Shown: positions 26,780 through 36,576 of the stretch, piece after piece | How positions within the stretch are numbered: the first letter of the stretch is position 1 | Layout of the letters: every line of letters starts with the position of its first letter | From: Bradyrhizobium diazoefficiens | Lineage (GTDB): Bacteria; Pseudomonadota; Alphaproteobacteria; Rhizobiales; Xanthobacteraceae | Direction of reading: 5' to 3' | DNA length: 64,000 bases | Assembly (NCBI RefSeq): GCF_018131015.1 | Contig: NZ_JAFCJJ010000005.1 | Location: forward strand, 310,001 to 374,000 | Translations under genes and position numbers: made by a program | The notes under the pieces: model-generated | What the model was told of the DNA's origin: nothing | Database searches by the model: none | What the model saw: only the letters and a program-made list of their open reading frames with translations

Positions 26780-29700
26780 ATGCCCAAAGGTTCGGCTGGA
26801 ACGGTTGGTAGGCACACCGAAACCGCGAACTTTGCGCATATCGGCGACCTCCTCGACTTCCACGCCCGCGTGGCGCCGGCGGCGCCCGCCCTCCTCGCGC
26901 CGGGCCGGCCTGCCCTCTTCTATAGCGCGCTCGGCGCTTCCGTCCGGGATCTGGTCCGGACGCTGCGTGAGCTGGGCATCACACAAGCGGACCGGATTGC
27001 CGTTGCGCTGCCACGCGGGGCGGATGGCGCGCTGGCGCTGATTGCGACCGCTGCGGCCTGCGCCTGCGTGCCCGTCAATCCCGACCTGACCGCAGACGAG
27101 CTGCAGCGCTATTTCAGCGAATTGAGGCTGACCGCGCTTATCACCCGGGCCGACATGAACTCGCCGAGCCGGGACGTCGCAAGGGCAATCGGCATCGCCG
27201 TGATCGACTTCCTGCCGGGACCGGAGAATGACCTCGGCGGCTGCACCTTCATCGGTCCGGCGGTCGGTCCGGCCTGCGCGAGCGCGGCCCGGTCCGGCGA
27301 CGACGACGCCTTCATCCTGCTGACGTCGGGCACGGCGGCGCGGCCGAAAATGGTGCCGCTGACGCATCGCAACGTCTGCCTCTCCGCCGACAACGCCGGC
27401 CGCGTGCTGTCGCTCGCGCCGCAGGATCGCCTGCTCAACGTGCTGCCGCTGTTTCACGCCCATGGGCTGATCTCCGGCCTGCTGACCGCGCTCGCGGCGG
27501 GGTCCAGCGTGATCTGCACCGAGGGTTTCGATGCAGCCTCCTTCTTCGGCTGGATGCGCGAGCTTGAACCGACCTGGTACACGGCGGTGCCGACCATCCA
27601 CCGCGCGCTGCTGACGGCGGCGGAGGCGGACCCCGCGCGCGCACGGCCGTCGTCGCTGCGCGTCATCCGCTCCGCCTCGTCCTCGCTCGCGCCCGCGATC
27701 CTTGCCGGGCTGGAGACAGCCTTCGGCGTTCCCGTGCTCGAGACCTACGGCATGACGGAAGCGGCCTCGCAGATCGCGGCCAATCCGTTCGAGCTGCGCA
27801 AGACCGGATCGGTCGGCCGGGCCGCGGGCCCCGAGATCGCCATCATGGACGAGGCGGGCCGCGAGCTCGCAGGCGGGAAGCACGGCGAGATCATGCTGCG
27901 CGGGCCGAACATGAGCCGCGGCTATTATAATGACGAGGCAGCGACGACGGCCGCATTCCGCGACGGCTGGTTCCGGACCGGCGATCTCGGCTATCTCGAC
28001 GACGACGGCTATCTCTTCATCGTCGGGCGCATCAAGGACATCATCAACCGCGGCGGCCAGAAGGTTTCGCCGCTGGAGGTGGAGGAGGTCCTGCTCAGCC
28101 ATCCCGCCGTGCTGGAAGCCGGCGTCTTCGCCGTCCCGCACGCAAAACTCGGCGAGAACGTCGCGGCCGTCGTGGTGCTGCGTCCGAATTCCGCGGCGAC
28201 ATCGGATCAATTGCGCCAGTTCGCGCGAAAACGGCTCGCGGCCTACAAGGTGCCGAGCCTGATCCGCGGCGTGACGGCCTTGCCGAAGGGGGCGAGCGGC
28301 AAGGTCAAGCGCAATGCGCTGGCCGGGCTGATCGCGACATTGGAGGACGGCGACGAGGCCCGGTCGCCACAGACCGCGCTGGAGACCCAGCTCGCCCGGA
28401 TCTGGGCCGAGCTTCTGGAACAGGAGCAGATCGGCATCGACCAGGACGTCTACGCCCTCGGTGCGGATTCGCTCGCGGTGACACAGATGCGCTCGCGCCT
28501 GCGCGAGCGCTTCAACGTCGATGTCTCGATCGAGGATATCTTCAACTGCGCGACAGTGTCGGCCCTCGCGACCCGGCTGGAGGCTGACACAGCCGGTGGC
28601 GTGACGACACTGCCGGCCTGGCAGCGGCTCCCGGCGGCGGAGGCAGACGCGCCGCTGTCGTTCCAGCAGCAGCGGATGTATGTGCTCTCGCGGCTCGATC
28701 CGACACGCTACAATTATAATGTCGTCGAAGTCGCCCGGCTCAGGGGCCGGATCGACCTCGACGCACTGCAGGCGAGCCTTGCCGCGATCTGCGAGCGCCA
28801 CGAGGTGCTGCGCTCGGTCTTCGTCGAACGCCAGGGCGAGCCGGCGCAGCGCGCGCTTGCGTCTCAGCCGCGGCTGGCGCGGAAGAAGCTCAGGCCTTGC
28901 CCGGCGGACAAGCGGGACGCGGTCGTCAGGCGCGAGGCGCTCAAGCTTGCGCAATATCCGTTCGATCTCGCGCGCGAGCCGCCGCTGAAGGTCACGTTGC
29001 TGTCGTTCGACACGAACAGCCATGCGCTGGTCGTCAATGTCCATCATCTCGTCACCGACGGCTGGTCGCAGCGGCTGTTCTGGGAGGAGCTCGCCTCGCA
29101 TTATTCCGCCATGCGCAAGGGGAGCGCGGCGGCGCTGTCTCCGGCTCCCTTTAGGTATCGCGACTTTGCACTCTGGCAGCAGGGCTGGGCGCAAACGCCG
29201 GCAGCGACGGAGCAGCTCGACTACTGGCGGGCGCAGCTCGACGGCGTCACGACACTGCCGCTGCGGACCGACCGGCCTCGGCCGGAGCTGTGGACCGGTC
29301 ACGGCGCGCGTCATTATTTCGAATTCTCAAAGGGCCTCTCGGGCGACGTCCGCGCCTTGAGCCAGGACCAGGGCGTCACGCCCTTCATGACCTTGCTCGC
29401 CGCATTCCAGTGCCTGCTGTTCCGCCACACCGGCCATGAGGACGTGGCGACGGGATCCTTGATCGCCAACCGCAATCAGCTCGAGAGCGAGCGCCTCATC
29501 GGGCTGTTCGCCAACACGCTGATCCTGCGCAACGATTTCGGCGGCGACCCGAGCTTCCGCGCGTTGTTGCGGCGGGTGCGCCAGGTCACGCTGGATGCCT
29601 ACCGCAACCAGGACCTGCCGATCGAGGAAGTTCTCCGCGCCTTGCAGATCGCACGACGGAGCGATGGCAATCCGCTGTTCCGGATCATGTTCATCCTGCA

Positions 29701-32700
29701 GAACGCCTCGATCGAGGCTGCGCATTTCCTCGGCCTGTCGACGCGGCGGCTCGAGGTGGACCCGAAAGTCGCGCGCTTCGACATCACGCTCGAGCTGGTG
29801 GAGGCCGATGGCCGCTTCACCGGCTTTTTCGAATACGCAACCGATTTGTTCGATGCCGCCACCATTGCCGGCATGGAAGGGCAATTCAAAACCCTGCTCA
29901 AGGCCGCCATCGCCGATCCGGAACGGCGGATTTCGCGCTTGCCCCTGCTGACAGCGGCCGAACGCCGGCAGTTGCTGGCGAGCGGCCAGGGCGTGACGAC
30001 CCGTTTCGCAAGCGGCAACCCTTGCGAACGCTTCGACCGGCAGGCGAGGAAGACGCCGAACGCGGTCGCAATTTCCGATGGTCGAATATCCCTCAACTAC
30101 CGCGAGCTGGCGCGCCGCAGCCAGGCGGTTGCACGCCGCCTCGCGCGGGACGGCGTCGGCGCCGAGACTGTGGTCGCTCTGCTCGCCAATCGCGGGCCGG
30201 ACCTGCTCGCCGCGATGATCGCCGTGCAGCGCGTGGGGGCGGCCTTCCTCAATCTCGATCCCGAGCAGCCGCCGGCGCGGCTCGCGACCATCCTCGGATC
30301 GAGCTGTGCCCGCGTGCTGCTGGCCGGGCGCGCGCATGCGGCCCTGGTCGATGTGCTGCTCGCGCCGCTGGTCGAGCGTATCCAGGTGACCGATCTCGAC
30401 GACGCGGCCGCGGCTGGAACGAGCGAGCCGGCCCGCACGGTGCCGCGCGCAGCATCGAGCCTTGCCTATCTCATCTATACGTCGGGCTCCTCGGGGGCAC
30501 CAAAGGGCGTCATGATCGAGCAGCGCGGGCTGTCGAACCATCTGGCATCGCTGATCTCCGAACTCGGCCTTTCGGCCAGGGACGTGATCGCGCAGACCGC
30601 GCCTCAGAGTTTCGTCATCTCGGTCTGGCAGTTCCTGGCCGGCCCGATGGTCGGTGCGCGGGTCCATGTCTGCAACAACGCGATCGCGCAGGACCCGTTG
30701 CTGCTGGCGCGCGAGATCGAGCGCGAGGGCATCACCGTGCTCGAGATCGTGCCCTCGCTGCTGCGTGTGATCGTCGAACGCATGAACGAGGCGCCAATCC
30801 GCCGCGCCTTCGCAAAACTGCGGCTACTGCTCTCGACCGGCGAGCCGCTGCCGGTCGAGCTCTGCCGCGCCTGGTTCGCGCGCTGTCCAAAAGTGCCGTT
30901 GATCAACGCCTATGGCGCCTCGGAATGCTCGGACGACGTTTCCCTGCACCGCCTGACCAAGGCGCCGGCCGCAACGACGGCCAACGTACCGGTGGGCGCT
31001 GCCCTGCCCAACACGCACCTCTACGTGCTCGATCCGAACCTCGAGCCACAGCCGGTCGGCGTCGTCGGCGAGCTCTGCATCGGCGGCGCCGGTGTCGGCC
31101 GCGGCTACGTCAACGACCCCGCCCAGAACCAGCAGCGCTTCGTCGCCGATCCCTTCGCCCGCCGCGCCCGCGCGCGGCTCTACCACACCGGCGATCTCGC
31201 CCGCCGCCGCGCCGACGGGACGATCGAATGCCTCGGCCGCGCCGACCACCAGGTCAAGGTCCGCGGCTACCGCATCGAGCTCAAGGAGATCGAGACCGCG
31301 CTTGCCGACCACGCCCGCGTGCGCGCCGCCATCGTCGAACCGCGCCGCGACGGCAATGGCGACATCCGGCTGATCGCCCATGTCGTCGCAGCGAGCGACG
31401 AGCCGATCAGCGCCAGCGAGCTGCGTGATTTCCTGAAAGGGCGGCTGCCGGGCCATGCGATCCCGTCCGCGTTCCTGTTCCTGGACCAGCTTCCGCTCAA
31501 CGCCCACGGCAAGATCGATCGCTCGGCCCTGATCGCGCCCGCGCCACAGGAGGCTTCCGGGACCGAGGCGACCGTGCCGGCGCGCCGGTTCACCGAAAAG
31601 GTCTTGTCCGACATCTGGATCGACCTGCTGAAGGTCGAGAGCCTCGGCATCACCGACAATTTCTTCGATCTCGGCGGCCATTCGCTGCTGGCGGGCCAGG
31701 CGATGGCGCGCGTGGCCCGTGCGCTCGGCGTATCGCTGCCGATCAACACCATCTTCGACGCACCGACGGTCGAGGAGCTCGCCCGGCGCGTCGACGAGGC
31801 CATGGCGACGCGGCCGCAGGAGCGCGCGGCGAGCGTCCCGCGGCTCGGCGAAGCGAAGCCACCGGCGCTCTCGATCGCGCAGGACCAGATGATGCGGATC
31901 GAGCAGAGCCTGCCGGATCTGCCGCTGTTCAACCTGCCCTTCGCCTTCCGTCTCCAGGGCCCGCTCGATGCGGCCCTGCTGGCGCAGGCGCTCGACGACG
32001 TCGTGCGCCGGCACGAATCGCTGCGGACGGCATTCGGCTGGAACGGCGAGGAGCCGGTCAGCCGCGTTGCGGCATCGCGCATGCTGGGTCCGGTGCTGAC
32101 CGTCGAGACCGTCGGCCAGGGCCGGCGAGCAGGCGACAAGCGGCTCAAGGCGCTTCAGCTCAGGAAGATCCAGCTCCTCGCCGGGCAGGAGGCCGTCACC
32201 CCGATCGATTCCACCCGCGCGCCGCTATTGCGCGCGCGGCTGCTCCGACTCGATGCCGCCGACCACCTCCTGCTTCTGACGCTGCACCACGCCATCGTCG
32301 ACGGCTGGTCAATCGGCGTGCTGTTCGAGGACCTCTCCAATCGCTACGCCGCGCTCGCCGGACGCCCGTCCGATCCGCTGCCGAAACTCCCGCTCGCCTT
32401 TTCGGACGTCGCGCGCTGGCAGCGCTGGTGGTGCGGCACGGATGCGGCCCGGCGCCAGGCCGCCGCGTGGACGGAAACCCTGCGCGGCGCGGCCCCGGTC
32501 TTCGACGGCGAGGCCACCCCTGGCGCTGCCACCGGGCATCATCCGGTCGATCTGGAGCGCGCGCTCGTCGTGCGAATCACCTCTCTTGCGGCCCAGCACA
32601 GCGCCACGCTGTTCATGTGCCTCCTCACCGGCCTGAAGGTCCTGCTGCAGGCGCGGACCGGGCGCACCGACATCTCGGTCGCCACCGCCATGGCCAATCG

Positions 32701-33208
32701 CACCCAGCCGGACACCGGCCGAATCATCGGTCCGTTCGAGAACACGGTCATCGTCCGCAGCCGAATCACGCCCGAGCTGTCATTCGCGCAAGCCCTGGGA
32801 CAGGTTCGCCAGGGCGTGCTCGACGCGTTCGGGCGGCAGGAACTGCCGTTCAACATGCTGGCCGACCATCTGGAGCAGGAGGGTATCGATCCGGCCTCGC
32901 TGCTCCAGATCTATTTCACGCTGCAAAATCCGCTGCGCCGGCCGCTCGATCTGCCCGATATCGCGGTGCGGTCGATCGGAAACGTCGCGCGCGAGGGCCA
33001 GCCGGTGCTGCCGATCGACCAGACCTGGCTGTCGCTGATGCTCAAGGAACGCCCGACCGGAATCACCGGCTCATGCAATTACAAGGGTGAATTGCTCGAC
33101 GGCGGCGTGGTCGGCGGCTGGATGGCGGATCTCGTCGCGCTGCTGGAAGCAGCCGTCGCCAAGCCCCATACGCCGCTCGGCCGGCTGCTCGATCGCAGAG
33201 CGGCGTGA
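26780..33208 (+). CDS. Nonribosomal peptide synthetase, A-T-C-A-T-C
   Basis: A 2142-aa synthetase. A1 (about 10-505; LLTSGTAARPKMVPLTHRNV) is of the acyl-CoA-ligase/Pcs60 type and probably loads a carboxylic acid. T1 has Ser564 in YALGADSLAV. C1 (about 626-1055) has HHLVTDG at 755-761. A2 (about 1080-1590; YTSGSSGAPKGVMIEQ) has Val1279 where amino-acid-activating domains carry the Asp that binds the alpha-amino group. T2 has Ser1635 in DLGGHSLLAG. C2 (about 1697-2137) has HHAIVDG at 1836-1842. There is no thioesterase, reductase or epimerase, so C2 may release the product onto a free nucleophile. A TTG at 26768 is an alternative start. The product is unknown. Confidence 0.92.
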   Translation: MPKGSAGTVGRHTETANFAHIGDLLDFHARVAPAAPALLAPGRPALFYSALGASVRDLVRTLRELGITQADRIAVALPRGADGALALIATAAACACVPVNPDLTADELQRYFSELRLTALITRADMNSPSRDVARAIGIAVIDFLPGPENDLGGCTFIGPAVGPACASAARSGDDDAFILLTSGTAARPKMVPLTHRNVCLSADNAGRVLSLAPQDRLLNVLPLFHAHGLISGLLTALAAGSSVICTEGFDAASFFGWMRELEPTWYTAVPTIHRALLTAAEADPARARPSSLRVIRSASSSLAPAILAGLETAFGVPVLETYGMTEAASQIAANPFELRKTGSVGRAAGPEIAIMDEAGRELAGGKHGEIMLRGPNMSRGYYNDEAATTAAFRDGWFRTGDLGYLDDDGYLFIVGRIKDIINRGGQKVSPLEVEEVLLSHPAVLEAGVFAVPHAKLGENVAAVVVLRPNSAATSDQLRQFARKRLAAYKVPSLIRGVTALPKGASGKVKRNALAGLIATLEDGDEARSPQTALETQLARIWAELLEQEQIGIDQDVYALGADSLAVTQMRSRLRERFNVDVSIEDIFNCATVSALATRLEADTAGGVTTLPAWQRLPAAEADAPLSFQQQRMYVLSRLDPTRYNYNVVEVARLRGRIDLDALQASLAAICERHEVLRSVFVERQGEPAQRALASQPRLARKKLRPCPADKRDAVVRREALKLAQYPFDLAREPPLKVTLLSFDTNSHALVVNVHHLVTDGWSQRLFWEELASHYSAMRKGSAAALSPAPFRYRDFALWQQGWAQTPAATEQLDYWRAQLDGVTTLPLRTDRPRPELWTGHGARHYFEFSKGLSGDVRALSQDQGVTPFMTLLAAFQCLLFRHTGHEDVATGSLIANRNQLESERLIGLFANTLILRNDFGGDPSFRALLRRVRQVTLDAYRNQDLPIEEVLRALQIARRSDGNPLFRIMFILQNASIEAAHFLGLSTRRLEVDPKVARFDITLELVEADGRFTGFFEYATDLFDAATIAGMEGQFKTLLKAAIADPERRISRLPLLTAAERRQLLASGQGVTTRFASGNPCERFDRQARKTPNAVAISDGRISLNYRELARRSQAVARRLARDGVGAETVVALLANRGPDLLAAMIAVQRVGAAFLNLDPEQPPARLATILGSSCARVLLAGRAHAALVDVLLAPLVERIQVTDLDDAAAAGTSEPARTVPRAASSLAYLIYTSGSSGAPKGVMIEQRGLSNHLASLISELGLSARDVIAQTAPQSFVISVWQFLAGPMVGARVHVCNNAIAQDPLLLAREIEREGITVLEIVPSLLRVIVERMNEAPIRRAFAKLRLLLSTGEPLPVELCRAWFARCPKVPLINAYGASECSDDVSLHRLTKAPAATTANVPVGAALPNTHLYVLDPNLEPQPVGVVGELCIGGAGVGRGYVNDPAQNQQRFVADPFARRARARLYHTGDLARRRADGTIECLGRADHQVKVRGYRIELKEIETALADHARVRAAIVEPRRDGNGDIRLIAHVVAASDEPISASELRDFLKGRLPGHAIPSAFLFLDQLPLNAHGKIDRSALIAPAPQEASGTEATVPARRFTEKVLSDIWIDLLKVESLGITDNFFDLGGHSLLAGQAMARVARALGVSLPINTIFDAPTVEELARRVDEAMATRPQERAASVPRLGEAKPPALSIAQDQMMRIEQSLPDLPLFNLPFAFRLQGPLDAALLAQALDDVVRRHESLRTAFGWNGEEPVSRVAASRMLGPVLTVETVGQGRRAGDKRLKALQLRKIQLLAGQEAVTPIDSTRAPLLRARLLRLDAADHLLLLTLHHAIVDGWSIGVLFEDLSNRYAALAGRPSDPLPKLPLAFSDVARWQRWWCGTDAARRQAAAWTETLRGAAPVFDGEATPGAATGHHPVDLERALVVRITSLAAQHSATLFMCLLTGLKVLLQARTGRTDISVATAMANRTQPDTGRIIGPFENTVIVRSRITPELSFAQALGQVRQGVLDAFGRQELPFNMLADHLEQEGIDPASLLQIYFTLQNPLRRPLDLPDIAVRSIGNVAREGQPVLPIDQTWLSLMLKERPTGITGSCNYKGELLDGGVVGGWMADLVALLEAAVAKPHTPLGRLLDRRAA

Positions 33209-33353
33209 CGAGGCCGTCGGTCCAACCACGGGCGGCTTCACTCGTTAAAGCTGTGAGTGCGTAAGTTGCATCTTGATTATTTTGCGCCGCCGCGCAAGAT
33301 TGTTGTCCGTGTTTGATTTGCAACGATCAATATTGACCTCGGGGGAGTGTGTT

Positions 33354-33521
33354 ATGGGTTTCATCAAATTTACCAAGGGTACCTCGCTGAGCGACAAGGA
33401 CCGCAAGTCGCTTCAGAAGCTGCTCACCGACGAGAAGAAGAAGCTTCAGTCCGCGCTGAAGGACGTCGATGCCAGCCTCTCGATGCTTGGCGGTGCGAAG
33501 AAGGCCAAGAAGAAGAAGTAA
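33354..33521 (+). CDS. 55-aa lysine-rich small protein between NRPS and PPTase
   Basis: An ATG at 33354 with GGGGGAG 6 bases upstream opens a 55-codon gene ending at 33521. The product begins MGFIKFTKGTSLSDKDRKSL, continues as a charged helix with DEKKKLQSALKDVDASLSML, and ends in the basic tail GGAKKAKKKK. It looks like a soluble helical protein with a cationic tail. No family is recognised. The 145 bases upstream are AT-richer than their surroundings and could carry an own promoter. Its place between the synthetase and its activating enzyme suggests involvement in the locus, as partner, regulator or substrate. Confidence 0.7.
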   Translation: MGFIKFTKGTSLSDKDRKSLQKLLTDEKKKLQSALKDVDASLSMLGGAKKAKKKK

Positions 33522-33730
33522 GGCTCGGGTCGGCCCGGACGGCCGCACGAATCTTCGAACAAGGGCCGCTCGCCTGATCGAGCTTAGGTCTCGCACAAGC
33601 TTGCGCCTGTAAACCGGCCAGCAACGGACAAGAATTTGCCAGGGTGGACTGCTAGAACGCGGTCCGCTCAGCCGATTCTTGCGCCCAAGGCCGAGGGATT
33701 TTGCCTTCGCCTGTGCCAGAGGCCCAATTA

Positions 33731-34462
33731 ATGGCAGACGAGAGAATTGAACTATTTGTTGGATTGATCGAGACGGTTGACACGCCCGGCTCGGTCGAAG
33801 AGTGCCGGCGCTTGCTGTCGGCCGACGAACGCGCACGCGCCGATCGCTTCGTGTTCGAGCGGCACCAGCGGCAATATATTTTCGCGCATGCCTTGCTGCG
33901 CCTCGCGCTCTCGCACGTCGCACCGAATGTCGCCCCCGCCGACTGGTCCTTTGCGACCGGCCGTTACGGGCGGCCGTTTGTCGCAGCGCCCGTGCTCTCG
34001 CGCCCGCTGCATTTCAGCCTGTCCCACGCCGACGGCTGCGTCGCCTGCGTCGTGTCCGGGCACGAGACCGTCGGTGTCGACGTCGAGACCGTGTCGCGGC
34101 GAGCTGCACCGCTGTCCACTGCGCTCCGCTTCTTTGCGCCGGAAGAGGTCGAAACGCTGCGCACCCTGCCGGAGCCCGCCGCGATCGAGCGCTTCTTCGA
34201 CTACTGGACCCTGAAGGAAGCCTATCTGAAGGCCAGGGGTTTCGGGCTCAACCTGCCGCTCGACGCCTTCGCGATGCAGATCTCGCGCGAGGCCATCGAG
34301 ATCAGCTTCAAGCCCGACATCGCCGACGATCCGCAGGGCTGGCGCTTCTCGCTGTGCTCGCCGTCGCCCTCGCATCGCCTCGCGATCGCCGACGGCTCCC
34401 GTGCGGCCGGCGGCCTCCCCATCAGCCGCAACGCCTGGCCGCTGCTGGAAGCGGCGGAATGA
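33731..34462 (+). CDS. 4'-phosphopantetheinyl transferase (Sfp type)
   Basis: A 243-aa enzyme that transfers phosphopantetheine from CoA to carrier-protein serines. GVDVETVSRRAAPLS holds the first Mg-binding Asp and FDYWTLKEAYLKARGFGL the WxxKEA motif; RYGRPFVAAP and LHFSLSHADGCVACV complete the family pattern. The length is normal for the Sfp group. AGAGG precedes the ATG at 33731. Encoded directly after the synthetase locus, it most likely activates Ser564 and Ser1635 of that protein. Its stop overlaps the next start (ATGA). Confidence 0.93.
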   Translation: MADERIELFVGLIETVDTPGSVEECRRLLSADERARADRFVFERHQRQYIFAHALLRLALSHVAPNVAPADWSFATGRYGRPFVAAPVLSRPLHFSLSHADGCVACVVSGHETVGVDVETVSRRAAPLSTALRFFAPEEVETLRTLPEPAAIERFFDYWTLKEAYLKARGFGLNLPLDAFAMQISREAIEISFKPDIADDPQGWRFSLCSPSPSHRLAIADGSRAAGGLPISRNAWPLLEAAE

Positions 34463-35439
34463 CGCCGCCGCGGCTGCGCGTCTTTCCCGCGATTTCGCGC
34501 AACCGCGATCCCAAGAAATATGTCGGCGAACTGATGCGGGTGGCAGAGTTCGCCGACTGCAACGGCTTTGAAGGCATTCTGCTGTTCGAAGGCAACGACG
34601 TGTTCGTCGAGCCCTGGGCGATGGCCCAGCACATCATGGCGGCGACGACGCGATCTTCGCCGCTGATCGCGGTCAATCCGGTCTACATGCACCCGTTCAC
34701 GGCGGCGAAATTCGTCTCGTCCTTCGCACAGCTCTACGGCCGCAAGGTCTATCTCAACATGATTACCGGGACCGCGGTCAGCGACCTGCAGGGGCTGGGC
34801 GACGACCAGCCGCATGCGGAGCGCTATGTCCGGCTCGGCGAGTTCGTCGCGCTGATGCGCCAGTTGCTGGCGAGCCCGCGCCCGATAAACGTCGAAGGCC
34901 GGTTCTATCGCGCAAGCAATCTGCAGCTCCGGCCGCGCTTGCCGGCCGAGCTGATGCCGGAATTTTTGATCGCGGGCCAGTCCGAGGCGGCGCAACGTGT
35001 GGCAGCGGACACCGGCTGCATCAAGATGCAGATGCTGCCGCCCGACCTCGATCGCGGCCTCAACGCGCCCGGCATGAACTTTGGAATTTTCGCCCGTGAG
35101 GGACGCGACGAGGCGCGGCAGGCAGCGAAGCTGCGCTTCCGCGACAACCCCGATGACCGCGAATTGCTCGCGCTCACCGTGGGGAATTCAGATTCGGTGT
35201 GGAAGCGGCGCCTCTACGAGGGCCAGAGCGGGGAGCTCCAGGACAATGGCTACTGGCTGTTGCCGTTCCTGACGTTTCAGGCCGACTGCCCCTATCTCGT
35301 CGGCAGCTATGCCGAGATCGGCGCGAAGCTGAGAGAGTTTGCGGCGAAGGGCCTGACCACGATCATGCTCGACATGGTCGCGGACGAGACCGAGATGCAG
35401 CACGTCTGCAAGGCGCTCGCGGCAAGCGGGATGTTTTAG
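34459..35439 (+). CDS. LLM-class flavin-dependent monooxygenase
   Basis: A 326-aa luciferase-like TIM-barrel protein. LRVFPAISRNRDPKKYVGEL, then EGILLFEGNDVFVEPWAMA and IAVNPVYMHPFTAAKFVSSF, followed by RKVYLNMITG, match alkanesulfonate-monooxygenase-like enzymes that use reduced FMN and oxygen. The start overlaps the phosphopantetheinyl-transferase stop, indicating coupled translation. In other NRPS systems LLM enzymes tailor the product by hydroxylation or N-oxidation, so a tailoring role is inferred. No flavin reductase is seen nearby. It converges on the deacetylase gene, with 9 bases between. Confidence 0.85.
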   Translation: MTPPRLRVFPAISRNRDPKKYVGELMRVAEFADCNGFEGILLFEGNDVFVEPWAMAQHIMAATTRSSPLIAVNPVYMHPFTAAKFVSSFAQLYGRKVYLNMITGTAVSDLQGLGDDQPHAERYVRLGEFVALMRQLLASPRPINVEGRFYRASNLQLRPRLPAELMPEFLIAGQSEAAQRVAADTGCIKMQMLPPDLDRGLNAPGMNFGIFAREGRDEARQAAKLRFRDNPDDRELLALTVGNSDSVWKRRLYEGQSGELQDNGYWLLPFLTFQADCPYLVGSYAEIGAKLREFAAKGLTTIMLDMVADETEMQHVCKALAASGMF

Positions 35440-35448
35440 GCGCGAGAT

Positions 35449-36474
35449 TCACCGCGCCTCTTCAAAACCCGCCAGCGCCGAGGTCAGGTTCGCGCCCAGA
35501 ATATCCGAGAGATAGCCGCCCTCCTGCACCAGCACCGTCGGCAGGCCCATCCTCGCGATGGCCTGGCCGATGCGGCGGAAGCCCGGCGTGGTGACAGCCA
35601 ATCCTTTCAACGGATCGTGCTCGGAGGCATCCAGGCCGAGGGCGACGATGAGCGCGCCGGGCGCAAAAGACTCGATCGCCCTGCACGCGACGTCCAACGC
35701 CCGCATGTAGCCGTCATCGCCGGTGCCGATCGGCAAGGGGATGTTGAGATTGGCGCCGAGGCCGGGGCCCTCGCCGCGCTCATGCGCATAGCCCCACACG
35801 TAAGGATAATAGGCGACGGGATCGGCGTGGATCGACACCGTGTAGACGTCCGGCCGGGCGTAGAAGATGCCTTGCGTGCCGTTGCCGTGATGGACGTCGA
35901 CATCGAGGATGGCGACACGCTCGTGCCTCTGCCGCAGATGCGCCGCCGCGATCGCGCTGTTGTTGAGGAAGCAGAAGCCGCCGGCCATGTCGCGATAGGC
36001 GTGATGGCCGGGCGGGCGACAGAGCGCGTAGGCCGCATCCTCGCCATCCATCACCAACTGCGCGGCAGTGACCGCCACGTCCGTCGCGGCGCACACCCCG
36101 GCCCAGGTGCCGGGACCGATCGGCGCCGCGGTGTCGGCGGTGTGCCAGCCGAGCCGACCGACGATGTGGGTGGGATAGGTTGCGGCATGGCGCACCGGAT
36201 GGACGTTGCCGACCATCTCCGGACCGGCATCGCCGAGCGCCGTCCAGGCGCCCCAGGCTTCGCTCAGGAACGACAGATATTCCGGACTGTGAATGCGCGC
36301 GCGCGGGCCCTGCCCGAAGCTCGTCGGTTCGACCAGCTCATGCCTGCCGTCCCTCAACCCCTTGAGCAGGCGGTCGGCGCGCTCGGGCTGCTCCGTGGTG
36401 CGCTGGACGATGCCGCGAACCAGGAAGAATTGCGGATCGTGGCTGCGATGCAGTTCGCTATAGACGGCTTTCAC
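35449..36474 (-). CDS. HDAC-family deacetylase (acetylpolyamine amidohydrolase-like)
   Basis: A 341-aa zinc hydrolase. ALCRPPGHHAYRDMAGGFCF carries the catalytic His-His pair and AILDVDVHHGNGTQGIFYAR the zinc ligands Asp and His; VALGLDASEHDPL supplies the second Asp and VLVQEGGYL the terminal Tyr loop. The N-terminus MKAVYSELHRSHDPQFFLVRG and the overall length fit acetylpolyamine amidohydrolases better than acetoin-type or eukaryotic HDACs. It would remove acetyl groups from polyamines or similar amides. The gene is convergent with the LLM gene, so a link to the peptide locus is uncertain. Confidence 0.88.
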   Translation of the reverse strand: MKAVYSELHRSHDPQFFLVRGIVQRTTEQPERADRLLKGLRDGRHELVEPTSFGQGPRARIHSPEYLSFLSEAWGAWTALGDAGPEMVGNVHPVRHAATYPTHIVGRLGWHTADTAAPIGPGTWAGVCAATDVAVTAAQLVMDGEDAAYALCRPPGHHAYRDMAGGFCFLNNSAIAAAHLRQRHERVAILDVDVHHGNGTQGIFYARPDVYTVSIHADPVAYYPYVWGYAHERGEGPGLGANLNIPLPIGTGDDGYMRALDVACRAIESFAPGALIVALGLDASEHDPLKGLAVTTPGFRRIGQAIARMGLPTVLVQEGGYLSDILGANLTSALAGFEEAR

Positions 36475-36576
36475 TCAAACACTCCGTGGTCCACGACGAC
36501 GCCACGGATGTCTTGATCCCTGCTGCGGCCGGATGCAAGCAGGAAGAAGCCTTCAATCGCCTGAAGACTATTGTTT

